Below, one piece after another: positions 16,657 to 24,821 of a stretch of 64,000 nt of DNA; the stretch's first letter is position 1, and every line of letters starts with the position of its first letter. Position numbers and translations under genes: made by a program. The notes below the pieces were generated by a model. That model was not told the DNA's origin and ran no database searches. It worked only from the letters and a program-made list of their open reading frames with translations. The stretch is from Clostridiaceae bacterium JG1575 (GTDB taxonomy: Bacteria; Bacillota; Clostridia; Clostridiales; Clostridiaceae): the NCBI GenBank assembly GCA_002838815.1, contig LQGW01000051.1, positions 1-64,000 on the forward strand, written 5' to 3'.

Positions 16657-18591
16657 TTAAGGCGCGGGCGTCTCGGGGTCTTGCGTCTCGAGCAAAAGCG
16701 CTTCCCATTCCTCCATCAGTTGAGTGAGGAGTTTCTCTGAGGCATGCAGATCCTCTTGAACTTGGGCCAGGCGAGGCGGGTCTTGGTAGAGGCCGGCGTC
16801 ATTGAGAAGCTCCAAGAACTCTTGCACCAAAGCTTCCTGAGTTTCGATGAGGCCCTCCACCTCTTTAAGCCGCAGACGGGCCTTGCGATCCTCTTTTTGA
16901 TTTCTTTTTTTCACGAGACGCTCTTTTTTGGCGTCACTGACCCCTTTAGTGGGCGCCGGGGTTTTTTCTTCCGGGTTGCGTTTTTCGGCATAGTAGCTGT
17001 AGTTGCCCAGGTAGCTTTGGATCGTCGTTTCCTTAAGCTCATAGATTTGTCCCACTACCTTATTCAAAAAGTAGCGGTCGTGGGAGATGACGAAAATTGT
17101 ACCGTCATAATCCATCAGAGAATCCTCCAAAGCCTCTCTGGAGGGAATGTCCAAATGGTTGGTGGGTTCGTCCAGCAAAAGAAAGTTGTTTTCCTGGAGC
17201 ATGAGCTTTAAAAGGTTGATTCGGCAGCGCTCTCCCCCCGAGAGCAGCCCGATGCGCTTATAGACCTCGTCGCCCTTAAAAAGGTATTGGCCCAGGACCG
17301 AGCGCACTTCCGTGACGGTGAGGTGGGGGAAATCGTCCCAGATTTCATCGAGCACGGTTTTTTCAGAAGAAAGATTTTTCTGCTCTTGATCGTAATAGCC
17401 CAAGGAGACGTTGCGTCCAAGAATGGCCTTGCCGGAATCTGGAGCGAGCGCTCCGCGAATGATGTGGAATAAGGTGGTTTTGCCCCGCCCGTTGTCGCCG
17501 ATAAGGGCGATTTTTTCTCCGCGGCGGATTAAAAAGGAAATGTCTTGGAAGAGCGTTTTTTCTCCGAAGGCTTTACTCAGATGCACGCATTGCAACACAT
17601 CATTGCCCGAATCGTAGGCGGTGCGAAAGCGAATGGAGGCGGCGCGCCCTTCTTTTTGCGGCGCGCAAAGCCGGTCCATCTTTTCCAGGCGTTTTTGCCG
17701 CGACTGGGCTGCCCGAATGGATTTCTCACGGTTGAAGGAGCGATACCGCTCAATGATGGCTTCTTGACGGCGAATTTCATCCTGCTGAGCCTCATAAGCC
17801 TTCAAACGCACTTCATAGTCCTTTTGGTGCAGTTCCAAGTAGCCGCTGTAGGAGGCGTTGTAGGTCAGTACTTCTCCCTCCAGCATTAAAAAGGTCCGAT
17901 TGGTGACCGCGTCCAGAAAGTAGCGATCGTGGGAAATGACCAGGAGCGTGCCTTTGTAGCTCTTTAAATACTCTTCCAGCCATTCGGTGGCCGTAAGATC
18001 CAGATGGTTGGTGGGTTCGTCCATCAGGATGATGGAAGGATTCGATAAAAGCAATTTGGCCAAGGCGACTCGCGTCTTCTCGCCTCCTGAGAGCACTGAA
18101 ATCCGCTTTTGCCAGGTGGCCTCGGGCAAGCCAAGCCCCGTTAGAACCCGGTGCAGCTCGCCGCGAAAGGTCGCCCCGCCACGGATGGCGTAAAGATCGG
18201 AGCGGGTCGTGTATTGGTTGATCAAATCTTCATGCCAACGCTCATTTTCCGGGGTCCAGGGCGTCGCCATATCTGCTTCTAAGCGCCGTAGATCCTCCTC
18301 CATTTGAAGCAGGGGGGCAAAGACCTTCAAGGTCTCCTCGTAGATCGTGTCTTGGGAATCAAGGTCCAGGCTCTGGGAGAGGTAGCCTAGGGTTTGCCCG
18401 CGCTCCACATAATAGTCCCCTTCGTCGGGGACAAGGCTCCGGGTTAAAATGCGGAAAAGGGTGGTTTTCCCAACGCCGTTGGCGCCGATGAGCGCCACTT
18501 TGTCTCCCTCATTCACGGCAAAGGATATGTTGCGAAGGACAACATCCGTGCCGTATTCTTTTTTAATGTCCTTGCAAGATAAGGCAATCAT
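16657..18591 (-). CDS. ABC-F family ATPase
   Basis: 644 residues from the ATG at 18591, after GGAGGAG. Two ABC cassettes in tandem without membrane segments: Walker A GANGVGKTT and GDNGRGKTT, signatures LSGGEKTRV and LSGGERCRI, Walker B ending in DEPTNHLDL/I. An interdomain linker of about 80 basic, helical residues and a C-terminal coiled coil (about 555-640) fit the YdiF/Uup-like subgroup. ABC-F proteins bind the ribosomal E site and relieve stalling; some give antibiotic resistance. Nothing in the linker lets me assign resistance, so a housekeeping translation factor is more likely. Its divergent partner is the Zur-like gene. Confidence 0.93.
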   Translation of the reverse strand: MIALSCKDIKKEYGTDVVLRNISFAVNEGDKVALIGANGVGKTTLFRILTRSLVPDEGDYYVERGQTLGYLSQSLDLDSQDTIYEETLKVFAPLLQMEEDLRRLEADMATPWTPENERWHEDLINQYTTRSDLYAIRGGATFRGELHRVLTGLGLPEATWQKRISVLSGGEKTRVALAKLLLSNPSIILMDEPTNHLDLTATEWLEEYLKSYKGTLLVISHDRYFLDAVTNRTFLMLEGEVLTYNASYSGYLELHQKDYEVRLKAYEAQQDEIRRQEAIIERYRSFNREKSIRAAQSRQKRLEKMDRLCAPQKEGRAASIRFRTAYDSGNDVLQCVHLSKAFGEKTLFQDISFLIRRGEKIALIGDNGRGKTTLFHIIRGALAPDSGKAILGRNVSLGYYDQEQKNLSSEKTVLDEIWDDFPHLTVTEVRSVLGQYLFKGDEVYKRIGLLSGGERCRINLLKLMLQENNFLLLDEPTNHLDIPSREALEDSLMDYDGTIFVISHDRYFLNKVVGQIYELKETTIQSYLGNYSYYAEKRNPEEKTPAPTKGVSDAKKERLVKKRNQKEDRKARLRLKEVEGLIETQEALVQEFLELLNDAGLYQDPPRLAQVQEDLHASEKLLTQLMEEWEALLLETQDPETPAP

Positions 18592-18622
18592 GGGTTCTCC
18601 TCCTTTTTGGCTCACACCGAAT

Positions 18623-18652
18623 ATTATAGCACGGAGCCCAGGGAGCCACCAA
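18623..18652 (-). promoter_or_regulatory. promoter of the ABC-F gene
   Basis: Minus strand: TTGGTG (18647-18652), 18-bp spacer, perfect TATAAT (18623-18628), ending about 30 bases before the start codon. Confidence 0.65.
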
Positions 18653-18663
18653 AAGCTCAAATC

Positions 18664-18672
18664 TGATATAAT
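18664..18672 (+). promoter_or_regulatory. extended -10 promoter of the Zur-like gene
   Basis: TGA followed by TATAAT, about 30 bases before the start. The extended -10 could compensate for the lack of a clear -35. Confidence 0.6.
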
Positions 18673-18702
18673 AAAGTCGAATAGGAAGGAGACCTGATTG
18701 TC

Positions 18703-19149
18703 ATGAACATTCAATTGTTGCTGCGGCAAAACGGGTTGAAGATCACCAAACCCCGAGAAACCATCTTAGCGATTCTTCGAGAAGCGGATCATGGGATGGA
18801 TGCCGAATGGATCCGCGAGCAGGCGGTTTTGCGGGGCATCTACATCAACCTGTCCACCGTGTATCGCACCTTGGACCTCTTGGAAGAATTGAACATTCTC
18901 GAGAAGTTTGATTTGGGCGATCATCGCTACAACTACGTCTTAAAAAAAGACCATCATAGGCACACCTTAACCTGCGAGATCTGTCACAAATCCGTGGACA
19001 TGGATTGCCCCATGACGAAGATTGAAGAACTGATCAATCGGGAAACGGGATTTTCCATTAAGGAGCATCATTTGGAACTTAAGGGGGTTTGTCGGGAGTG
19101 TGCTCAAAAAAAAGAACGAAACGCTTCTTCTCAAAAGAAAGGCGCCTAA
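18703..19149 (+). CDS. zur: Fur-family metalloregulator, probably Zur
   Basis: 148 residues. The N-terminal winged helix has the family recognition segment (NLSTVYRTLDLLEE); the C-terminal half carries the metal-binding residues: HHRHTLTCEICHKS, then IKEHHLELKGVCRECA, giving two CxxC pairs of the structural zinc site. Fur, Zur and PerR cannot be separated with certainty from motifs alone. Zur is favoured because the next genes, convergent on the other strand, encode a zinc-type ABC transporter whose promoter carries a Fur-family palindrome. A terminator follows directly. Confidence 0.85.
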   Translation: MNIQLLLRQNGLKITKPRETILAILREADHGMDAEWIREQAVLRGIYINLSTVYRTLDLLEELNILEKFDLGDHRYNYVLKKDHHRHTLTCEICHKSVDMDCPMTKIEELINRETGFSIKEHHLELKGVCRECAQKKERNASSQKKGA

Positions 19150-19150
19150 A

Positions 19151-19190
19151 AAAACGGAGGGGTCCCATTACGGAACCCTCCGTTTTTTTT
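19151..19190. terminator. Rho-independent terminator between zur and znuB
   Basis: AAAACGGAGGG (19151-19161) pairs with CCCTCCGTTTT (19176-19186), continuing into a run of eight T on the plus strand; the A-run on the left lets it work in both directions. Confidence 0.92.
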
Positions 19191-19205
19191 GCTGCGTCAG
19201 CTACT

Positions 19206-19988
19206 TTAGCGCTTGCGCAGCAAAAAAGAGACCAAAAGACAAGCGACGCTCACCAAAGCGATGGTGCCCCCCGGGGCGCTGTCGGCATGATAGGAGAGCA
19301 CAAGCCCTGTGAGAACCGCGATGAGGCCGAAGAGCACAGAGAGGAACAAGGTGCGCCGGAATCCCTGATGCAGGTTCATGGCGGCAGCTACGGGGAGCAC
19401 TAAAATGGAGGAGATGACCAAAAGCCCCGTGATGCGAATGGAAACGCCTACGGCGGCGCCGGCGAGGATCGTGAAAAGATAATTCATCAAGGGGACCTTG
19501 ATGCCTGAAATCCGTGCACCTTCCTCGTCAAAGGTCACATAAAGCAACTGATCGTAAAAAAGGCGGATAAAGCAAAGGCAAAGAAAGGTCACCACGGCGA
19601 TGAGCACCAAATCCTTAAACTCCACGGTTAAGATGGAACCGAACAAAAAGGAGTTGACTCCGGCGGTGCGACCGCGGGAAGCGATCAATATGGCCAAGCC
19701 TACGTTGAAGGTCATGACGATGGCCATGACGACTTCCTGATAACTTTTGAAGCGGTTGCGCAGCCACTCGATGAGCACGGCGGAGGCCACGGTATAAAAC
19801 AAGGAGGCAAAGGATGGGTTGATGCCTAGGAATAGCCCCAAGGTCACCCCGGCAAAGGCCGAGTGGGAGAGGGTATCCCCCATCATGGAAAACCGCCGTA
19901 GGACAAGAAAGGTGCCCACCACCGGGCATAAAATGGCTACAAGAAAGCCGGCGGAGAGGGCATTGCGCATAAAATCATAAGAAAGCAT
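19206..19988 (-). CDS. znuB: zinc/manganese-type ABC transporter permease
   Basis: 260 residues from the ATG at 19988, which overlaps the ATPase gene by 14 bases. Eight or so hydrophobic helices with the ABC-3 family landmarks: an early LVLRRFSMMGDTLSHSAFAG, a central cytosolic loop that contacts the ATPase, and a late GLLVISSILVLPVAAA. It forms the membrane channel of a ZnuABC/AdcABC-type importer. No substrate-binding protein gene lies beside it, so ZnuA must be encoded elsewhere. Zinc is inferred from the neighbouring Zur-like gene; manganese is the main alternative. Confidence 0.9.
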   Translation of the reverse strand: MLSYDFMRNALSAGFLVAILCPVVGTFLVLRRFSMMGDTLSHSAFAGVTLGLFLGINPSFASLFYTVASAVLIEWLRNRFKSYQEVVMAIVMTFNVGLAILIASRGRTAGVNSFLFGSILTVEFKDLVLIAVVTFLCLCFIRLFYDQLLYVTFDEEGARISGIKVPLMNYLFTILAGAAVGVSIRITGLLVISSILVLPVAAAMNLHQGFRRTLFLSVLFGLIAVLTGLVLSYHADSAPGGTIALVSVACLLVSFLLRKR

Positions 19989-20670
19989 GGCCGTGTTCCT
20001 CCTCGTGGTAGAGCAGATTGTCCAGGTCCTCATGGTTGATTTTCTGCCGGTAGTCCTTGGCGGTGTAGAGGACGCCTTCCCCTTCCTTTAAGGTTAAAAT
20101 ATGGGAGGATTGATGCAGCGCAAAGGCCACGTCGTGCTCGATGGACACGATGGTCAGTCCCTCTTGGTTCAAACGCACGAGGAGTGCGTGGAGAAGGGTC
20201 TTGGAGTGGCTGTCGATGCCCGTCAGGGGTTCATCCAAGATCAAAAGATCGGGGGATGCGGCGATGGCTCGGGCGATGAGTATGCGCTGCTGCTGGCCGC
20301 CGGAGAGGTCGCCGAAGAGTTTTTTTTGCGCGCCCTCGAGCTGCACTTGCGCTAAAAGCTCTGAAAGGTCCGGCCCGGCCTCGGGGCTGCGGCTAAGCTG
20401 TAGGCGCAAAAGCTCCTCCACCGTGATGGGGAACTGCATATTAAAGGCTTCTTTTTTTTGCGGCACGTAACCGATGCGCTGGAACGAATTTTTGATGGCG
20501 CCCCCCTTGGGCTTGAGCAGCCCCAGCATCAGACGGATGAGGGTGGATTTGGCGGAGCCGTTTTCCCCGAGCACCGTCAAAAACATGCCCCGGCTGATGG
20601 TGAGGGACAGCCCGTTGAATAAATTCGGGGCGTGGGGGTCGTATCGAAAGGATAAATTTCTGATTTCCAT
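19975..20670 (-). CDS. znuC: zinc-type ABC transporter ATP-binding protein
   Basis: 231 residues from the ATG at 20670; a longer open frame upstream contains the promoter and is discarded. It has Walker A GENGSAKST, a Q-loop VPQKKEAF, the signature LSGGQQQR, Walker B LLILDEPLTG and the switch histidine in IEHDV. Walker A has alanine before the lysine where most ABC proteins have glycine; I recall related variants in AdcC-type zinc ATPases, so activity is still expected. It is first in a two-gene operon with the permease. The promoter carries a palindrome typical of Fur-family sites. Confidence 0.92.
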   Translation of the reverse strand: MEIRNLSFRYDPHAPNLFNGLSLTISRGMFLTVLGENGSAKSTLIRLMLGLLKPKGGAIKNSFQRIGYVPQKKEAFNMQFPITVEELLRLQLSRSPEAGPDLSELLAQVQLEGAQKKLFGDLSGGQQQRILIARAIAASPDLLILDEPLTGIDSHSKTLLHALLVRLNQEGLTIVSIEHDVAFALHQSSHILTLKEGEGVLYTAKDYRQKINHEDLDNLLYHEEEHGHAFL

Positions 20671-20700
20671 GAAGGTCTCCCTTGGGATCGTTGTACAGAA

Positions 20701-20729
20701 ATTATAGGAAGGGGCGCTGGTTTTTGCAA
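20701..20729 (-). promoter_or_regulatory. promoter of znuCB
   Basis: Minus strand: TTGCAA (20724-20729), 17-bp spacer, perfect TATAAT (20701-20706), about 30 bases before the znuC start. Confidence 0.8.
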
Positions 20730-20738
20730 ATGATTTGC
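20726..20738. promoter_or_regulatory. candidate Zur box overlapping the znuCB -35
   Basis: GCAAATGATTTGC is a perfect 6-1-6 palindrome in the layout of Fur-family operators. It covers most of the -35 hexamer, so a bound repressor would block RNA polymerase. A Zur-like gene lies 2 kb away. Confidence 0.7.
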
Positions 20739-20897
20739 GTTTCGCCCGTCTTCTTTGAAGCGAGCCATGAAATGAACTGAATGTTACCAATATCCAAAAT
20801 CTAACCAAAGGGTATCCCAGGAGCCGTGAGATGCATTAATATAGATAATAAGCATGCGCTTGATTGGACCGCGCATTTGAAGGAGAAGCAAAACCCT

Positions 20898-21488
20898 ATG
20901 AGAAACCGACGCGTCCCCGGGGGCCTCCCCGTGACCTTGCTATTCATTGCCATAAACCTTGTGGTTTTCGCCTATTCCGCCTCCCAGGCCGGGTCTTTAA
21001 ATATCGATGCGGGCACTTTGGTGGATTTGGGCGGAAACTTTAGTCCCCTTGTTCAACGGGGCGAGTATTGGCGACTGTTTACGTCGCTTTTTTTGCACGG
21101 CGATGGGCAACACATTCTCTTTAACATGTATTCGCTCTTCATCATGGGCGGAGCGTTGGAGCCCGTTCTTCCCAAATGGAAGTTTCTGCTCCTTTACCTA
21201 GGTTCTGGGCTTGGAGGGTCGCTCCTTTCGTATCTTCAGCACACTGCTGTGGTGAGCATCGGCGCATCAGGAGCCATCTTCGGCCTTTTGGGCGTCCTCA
21301 TCGGCTATGCGCTTTTGCACCGGGAACTTTTTGCCCGAGGAACGCTGTTTCAGTTGCTTTTCATCGCAGGAATCAACCTGGTCTGGGGCTTTCAGCCCGG
21401 CTCGGGCATCGACAATTTCGGACACTTGGGAGGGCTCGCCACCGGGTTCGCCTTATCTTTTCTCATCAAACCGGGCAGGAGGTATTAA
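20898..21488 (+). CDS. rhomboid family intramembrane serine protease
   Basis: 197 residues from the ATG at 20898; a GTG further upstream would add a hydrophilic tail. Six hydrophobic helices. Rhomboid signatures are complete: FTSLFLHGDGQHILFNM in the loop and second helix, catalytic Ser124 in SIGASGAIFG and catalytic His176 in DNFGHLGGLATG. The protein cleaves membrane-anchored substrates within the bilayer; the substrate cannot be predicted. The AGGAG site is 12 bases from the start, longer than usual, so the start is the least certain part. The DUF1232 gene follows after 6 bases, probably in the same transcript. Confidence 0.92.
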   Translation: MRNRRVPGGLPVTLLFIAINLVVFAYSASQAGSLNIDAGTLVDLGGNFSPLVQRGEYWRLFTSLFLHGDGQHILFNMYSLFIMGGALEPVLPKWKFLLLYLGSGLGGSLLSYLQHTAVVSIGASGAIFGLLGVLIGYALLHRELFARGTLFQLLFIAGINLVWGFQPGSGIDNFGHLGGLATGFALSFLIKPGRRY

Positions 21489-21494
21489 ACGACT

Positions 21495-22574
21495 ATGAGT
21501 GCTAAAGTGACCTCAGTGATTACGACCATCAGTGAAACGGACCTGATGGAGAACATCCGTGAATTCGTGGCGGTGGAGGGTCTGACCATTCACAACGTGG
21601 AATTCAAGGACAATTCCATCGAAGTGACGGCAAACTATAAAAAACTCATTGACATTCCCTTCTACGCAAGGGTTCATGTGGCTTCGGTGGCCAATAACAT
21701 CATCCGCATCCGCATCGAGAAAATTAAAGTGCTCAAACTCGGCATTCCAAATGGCCTGCTTTCCGCCGCGTTGGGCATTGCCATGAAGAAAGCTGCCTCC
21801 CTGGGCATCTCTTATGACGCCGGCCACATTGTGGTGGACGTGGATGAGGCCCTGCAAAAGGTGCCCCATGTCCATCTGATGGTGGACAACATCGTTATGG
21901 AAAACGGCGTCTTGGCGGTGAAGATCTCCAGTATTTATGCCGATGTGAAAGCGCTTCAGGCGGAAAAAGAAGCCAAAGAGGCCCAAGAGAACGAAGCGGC
22001 GCAGGAAGAACTTCGAAGGGCTCAGGAGCGTCAGATGGAACTCCTGCACTTCAATCAAAACATTTCGGCCATGGCTCGGGACGAGGACGAATACGCAAAG
22101 CTTCGCCGCGATCTTGCCCGGCGGATCCCCAAGGGGAAAGAAAACCTGTATGAATATGGGGCGGCGCTCCCCGATCTTTTTGCCCTGGCGGTGCGGGTGA
22201 TGCGCGACCCCAGAGTCTTGCCCAAGGATAAGATCATCATTGGCCTGACGGGCGGCTATTTTCTTTTGCCCATCGACATCATTCCCCAAAAAGTGCCCAT
22301 CCTCAATGCCTTGGATGATCTGGCGTTTTTCGTCTTCGGCGTCAATCACCTGATCAACCGACTGCCCTTACCCATCGTCGTAGAGCATTGGTCGGGGGAA
22401 CTGACGACGCTGAAATTTTTAAAAGACAACATCGGGCAGATCATGAGCCTCACCGGCTCGGCCAATATGGAGCGAGTCTACGGCCTCGTGGACGACCGAT
22501 TGGACGAGCGCTTTGGCGGCTATAAGGACGATGATTTCTACTTTAGAGATCCCGTCGCCCCGACCACCGTGTAA
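21495..22574 (+). CDS. DUF1232 (YkvA-like) protein with an extra N-terminal domain
   Basis: 359 residues. The C-terminal part (about 245-310) contains the YkvA/DUF1232 signature: YFLLPIDIIPQKVPILNALDD within two hydrophobic stretches split below the usual length limit as YFLLPIDIIP and ILNALDDLAFF. Residues 1-155 look like a separate alpha/beta domain with alternating hydrophobic strands; it might resemble lipid-binding DUF2993-type domains, but that is weak. A Glu/Ala-rich helix (about 155-190) links them. There is no signal peptide. The function of the family is unknown; membrane association is likely. It is probably co-transcribed with the rhomboid gene. Confidence 0.8.
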   Translation: MSAKVTSVITTISETDLMENIREFVAVEGLTIHNVEFKDNSIEVTANYKKLIDIPFYARVHVASVANNIIRIRIEKIKVLKLGIPNGLLSAALGIAMKKAASLGISYDAGHIVVDVDEALQKVPHVHLMVDNIVMENGVLAVKISSIYADVKALQAEKEAKEAQENEAAQEELRRAQERQMELLHFNQNISAMARDEDEYAKLRRDLARRIPKGKENLYEYGAALPDLFALAVRVMRDPRVLPKDKIIIGLTGGYFLLPIDIIPQKVPILNALDDLAFFVFGVNHLINRLPLPIVVEHWSGELTTLKFLKDNIGQIMSLTGSANMERVYGLVDDRLDERFGGYKDDDFYFRDPVAPTTV

Positions 22575-22592
22575 GCGCTGGCACTTCCCTTG

Positions 22593-22626
22593 GAAGGCAT
22601 CTGGGACTCCAGATGCCTTCTTCTTC
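22593..22626 (+). terminator. hairpin terminator after the DUF1232 gene
   Basis: GAAGGCATCTGG (22593-22604) pairs perfectly with CCAGATGCCTTC (22609-22620) around four bases, followed by a T-rich tail. Confidence 0.85.
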
Positions 22627-22700
22627 GAACCAGGGGCTGGCCAAGGCATCCTGGGGAGAGTCTTTAGAACGAAGAAACAGGCAACGAAAGGCAGGAGTAA

Positions 22701-23390
22701 GTGAAAAAGAAGATTTATGCCGTGATCAACGGTCGAGAAGGAACCTCGCTTTATGAGAGTTGGGAAGAAGCCAAGGCGGCGGTGACGGGCGTCTCAGGCG
22801 TTCTCTACCAAGGCTTTGCCACCCAGAGCGAGGCGCTGGAATATTTGGCTCGCCAAGGGGCGGCTCTTCCCCTGAACGCCAAGGAGGGGCCACTGCCAAA
22901 GACCCTAGAGAAAGCGCCGCCCGAAAAAGTCGCCACCACCCCACAGCGCCGCACCGCACCGCCGGAACACGCGCAGCTCATTGCCTATGTGGACGGTTCG
23001 TTTCGGGAGGGCTGTCCCTATTATGGCTATGGCGTGGTGATTCTTTGGGAAGGCAGCATCCTTCAAGCCTTTGGCGGGCGGGGACAAAAAGCAGAATACC
23101 TTGGCATGCGAAACGTCGCCGGGGAAATCTTGGGGGCCATTTCGGCCATGCGCTACGCCCGTTCGGTCAAGGCCCAAAGCCTGACCCTTTATTTTGATTA
23201 TCAAGGCATAGAAAGCTGGGCCACGGGTCGATGGAAGCGCAACAACGCCCTAACCAAGGGTTACCACGAATTCGTTCAGGAATACCGCCAGTATTTTGAC
23301 TTGTTTTTTGTGAAGGTCAAGGGCCACTCCGGGGATCCCCTCAACGAAATGGCCGATGAATTGGCCAAAAAAAGTCTGCAGGCGGAGTAA
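22701..23390 (+). CDS. rnhA: ribonuclease H1 with viroplasmin-type N-terminal domain
   Basis: 229 residues starting at a GTG after a GGCAGGAG site. Residues 1-50 form the caulimovirus-viroplasmin / RNase H1 N-terminal hybrid-binding domain (KIYAVINGREG, then YQGFATQSEALEYL). A Pro/Ala linker leads to the RNase H domain (about 92-228) with acidic residues in AYVDGSF, AGEILGAI, YFDYQGIE and NEMADELAKK, all four present. It cleaves RNA in RNA-DNA hybrids. The DEDD set and the length fit the Firmicute RnhA group with this extra domain. Confidence 0.94.
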   Translation: MKKKIYAVINGREGTSLYESWEEAKAAVTGVSGVLYQGFATQSEALEYLARQGAALPLNAKEGPLPKTLEKAPPEKVATTPQRRTAPPEHAQLIAYVDGSFREGCPYYGYGVVILWEGSILQAFGGRGQKAEYLGMRNVAGEILGAISAMRYARSVKAQSLTLYFDYQGIESWATGRWKRNNALTKGYHEFVQEYRQYFDLFFVKVKGHSGDPLNEMADELAKKSLQAE

Positions 23391-23462
23391 TCTCGCCAAG
23401 ACCTAAGGAAAATCGGTCGGAGCGTGAGGCAGCGGGTGCCGCCTTTTTCCGGGAGCTGCCTG

Positions 23463-23471
23463 TGCTAAAAT
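23463..23471 (+). promoter_or_regulatory. extended -10 before the HTH-TPR regulator genes
   Basis: TGC followed by TAAAAT, about 65 bases before the first regulator gene. Just upstream, GGCAGCGGGTGCCGCC with a short T-run near 23431-23448 may be a weak terminator for rnhA. Confidence 0.4.
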
Positions 23472-23534
23472 GAGGGAGAATCATCGCGAACATAAACCAC
23501 ATGCCTTCGGGCCGATGGGAAGGGAGTCGTAGGT

Positions 23535-24821
23535 ATGGTCGTCCTATCGCTGGGAGAAAAGATTAAAAAACGTCGCAAAGAACTCAATATGACGCTGAAA
23601 GAACTCGGAGGCGGGCGCGTCACCGCAGGTCAGATCAGTCTTGTGGAGTCGGGCAAATCCAACCCCTCCATGGATCTTTTAAAGCACATCGCCGAAACCC
23701 TGGACGTGCCCATCGATTACCTTATGGAGACGGAGTACTCCCAGGCCGATCGGCGCTTCCGCTACTACAGCGACATCATCTTAACCGCTTTGGGTCTTGG
23801 AGATCTGGATCTGGCCCAGCGGTCTTTGGAGCACGCACAAAAAGTGTTCGATGAGCAGCGCATCCAACGCCATGGCATTGCCTTATCCTATCTTTGGGGC
23901 GTCTATTACCACAAAAAAGGCAACGATGAAGAGGCTTTGCGTCGGCTCTTCTATGCTACGGTGAACGACCAGCACTTCGAATTTGACGAATGCTGGCAGA
24001 TCTATCTTTTAGCTGGCGACATCTTGACCCAGAAGGGTCAGTTCGAGGGCGCCATGACGTATTACCGAACGCTGTTGGCGATGACGGAGCCTACAGCCCT
24101 GCACCTGCGTTTTTCCAAAGACATCTATTTGGCCATGGCTCGCTGCGCCACCCGCATGGGGGATGGGGCGATGGCCCGGCTCTACCTGTCCCGCTGCCAT
24201 GAGGCGGTGGATGCCTTTTTGAATCCCCAAGAGCACGCCAGAGCCCTCCTGCAGGGGGCCTTGGCCCTCGATGAGGCAAAGGATGAGCGGGCCGTGGCCT
24301 GGGCCAAAGAGGGTCGCGAAACCATGGAAGGTCTCCTTTGCAGCGAGCAGTTGCAAGAAACCTTGGCGGCCCTGGGCAAGGAGGATCGTCGGCGTCAGGC
24401 GTTGGATCAAGCCCAGCGCATGGAGCGCATCCGCCTGGGCATCGGCTTGCAACAATCGCAAGCGGATGCGGAAGAAGCCTTGTGTGCTCTGGCGGAAACG
24501 GCTTTTTTGGCGAAGGATTGGGAAGGGGCTAAGAGGTGGCTGGATCAGGCGCAGGCATCGCAAACGGGCGTTCCGATCCATGCGCACCTTCTCCAGGCAA
24601 AACTGCTCTTGGTCCAAGGCGATCGTCGCCGAGCCATGGGGCTCTTGGAGGAGGCGTTGGATGCGGCGTTGGGTGCCTCCCATCGAGAGGACATCCACGA
24701 GTGCGCGCTGATGCTCTCGCGCCTTTGTTTGGAGGAAGGAGATGCCCGGCGAGGGCGCGAGCTGCTGTTGTTGGCCCGTCGCCAATTGCCGCCCACAGAT
24801 TTTGGGAGGGATTTGCCATGA
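23535..24821 (+). CDS. XRE-type HTH regulator with TPR-like repeats
   Basis: 428 residues. Residues 5-70 are a helix-turn-helix of the XRE/SinR type (LGEKIKKRRKELNMTLKELG, then QISLVESGKSNPSMDLL and IDYLME). The rest is entirely helical with paired helices and an Ala/Leu/Tyr spacing like TPR units (for example LAQRSLEHAQKVFDEQ and EEALRRLFYATV), the architecture of RRNPP-type peptide-responsive regulators and of many uncharacterised Firmicute proteins. No signalling-peptide gene is visible beside it. The next gene, also HTH plus helical repeats, overlaps its stop by 4 bases. The ligand and targets are unknown. Confidence 0.85.
   Translation: MVVLSLGEKIKKRRKELNMTLKELGGGRVTAGQISLVESGKSNPSMDLLKHIAETLDVPIDYLMETEYSQADRRFRYYSDIILTALGLGDLDLAQRSLEHAQKVFDEQRIQRHGIALSYLWGVYYHKKGNDEEALRRLFYATVNDQHFEFDECWQIYLLAGDILTQKGQFEGAMTYYRTLLAMTEPTALHLRFSKDIYLAMARCATRMGDGAMARLYLSRCHEAVDAFLNPQEHARALLQGALALDEAKDERAVAWAKEGRETMEGLLCSEQLQETLAALGKEDRRRQALDQAQRMERIRLGIGLQQSQADAEEALCALAETAFLAKDWEGAKRWLDQAQASQTGVPIHAHLLQAKLLLVQGDRRRAMGLLEEALDAALGASHREDIHECALMLSRLCLEEGDARRGRELLLLARRQLPPTDFGRDLP

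Noticed and set aside
20521-20580. Alanine in the Walker A motif of ZnuC (GENGSAKST).
   Set aside because: Related zinc-type ATPases, as I recall AdcC, also vary at this position, and all other ABC motifs are intact; not treated as loss of function.
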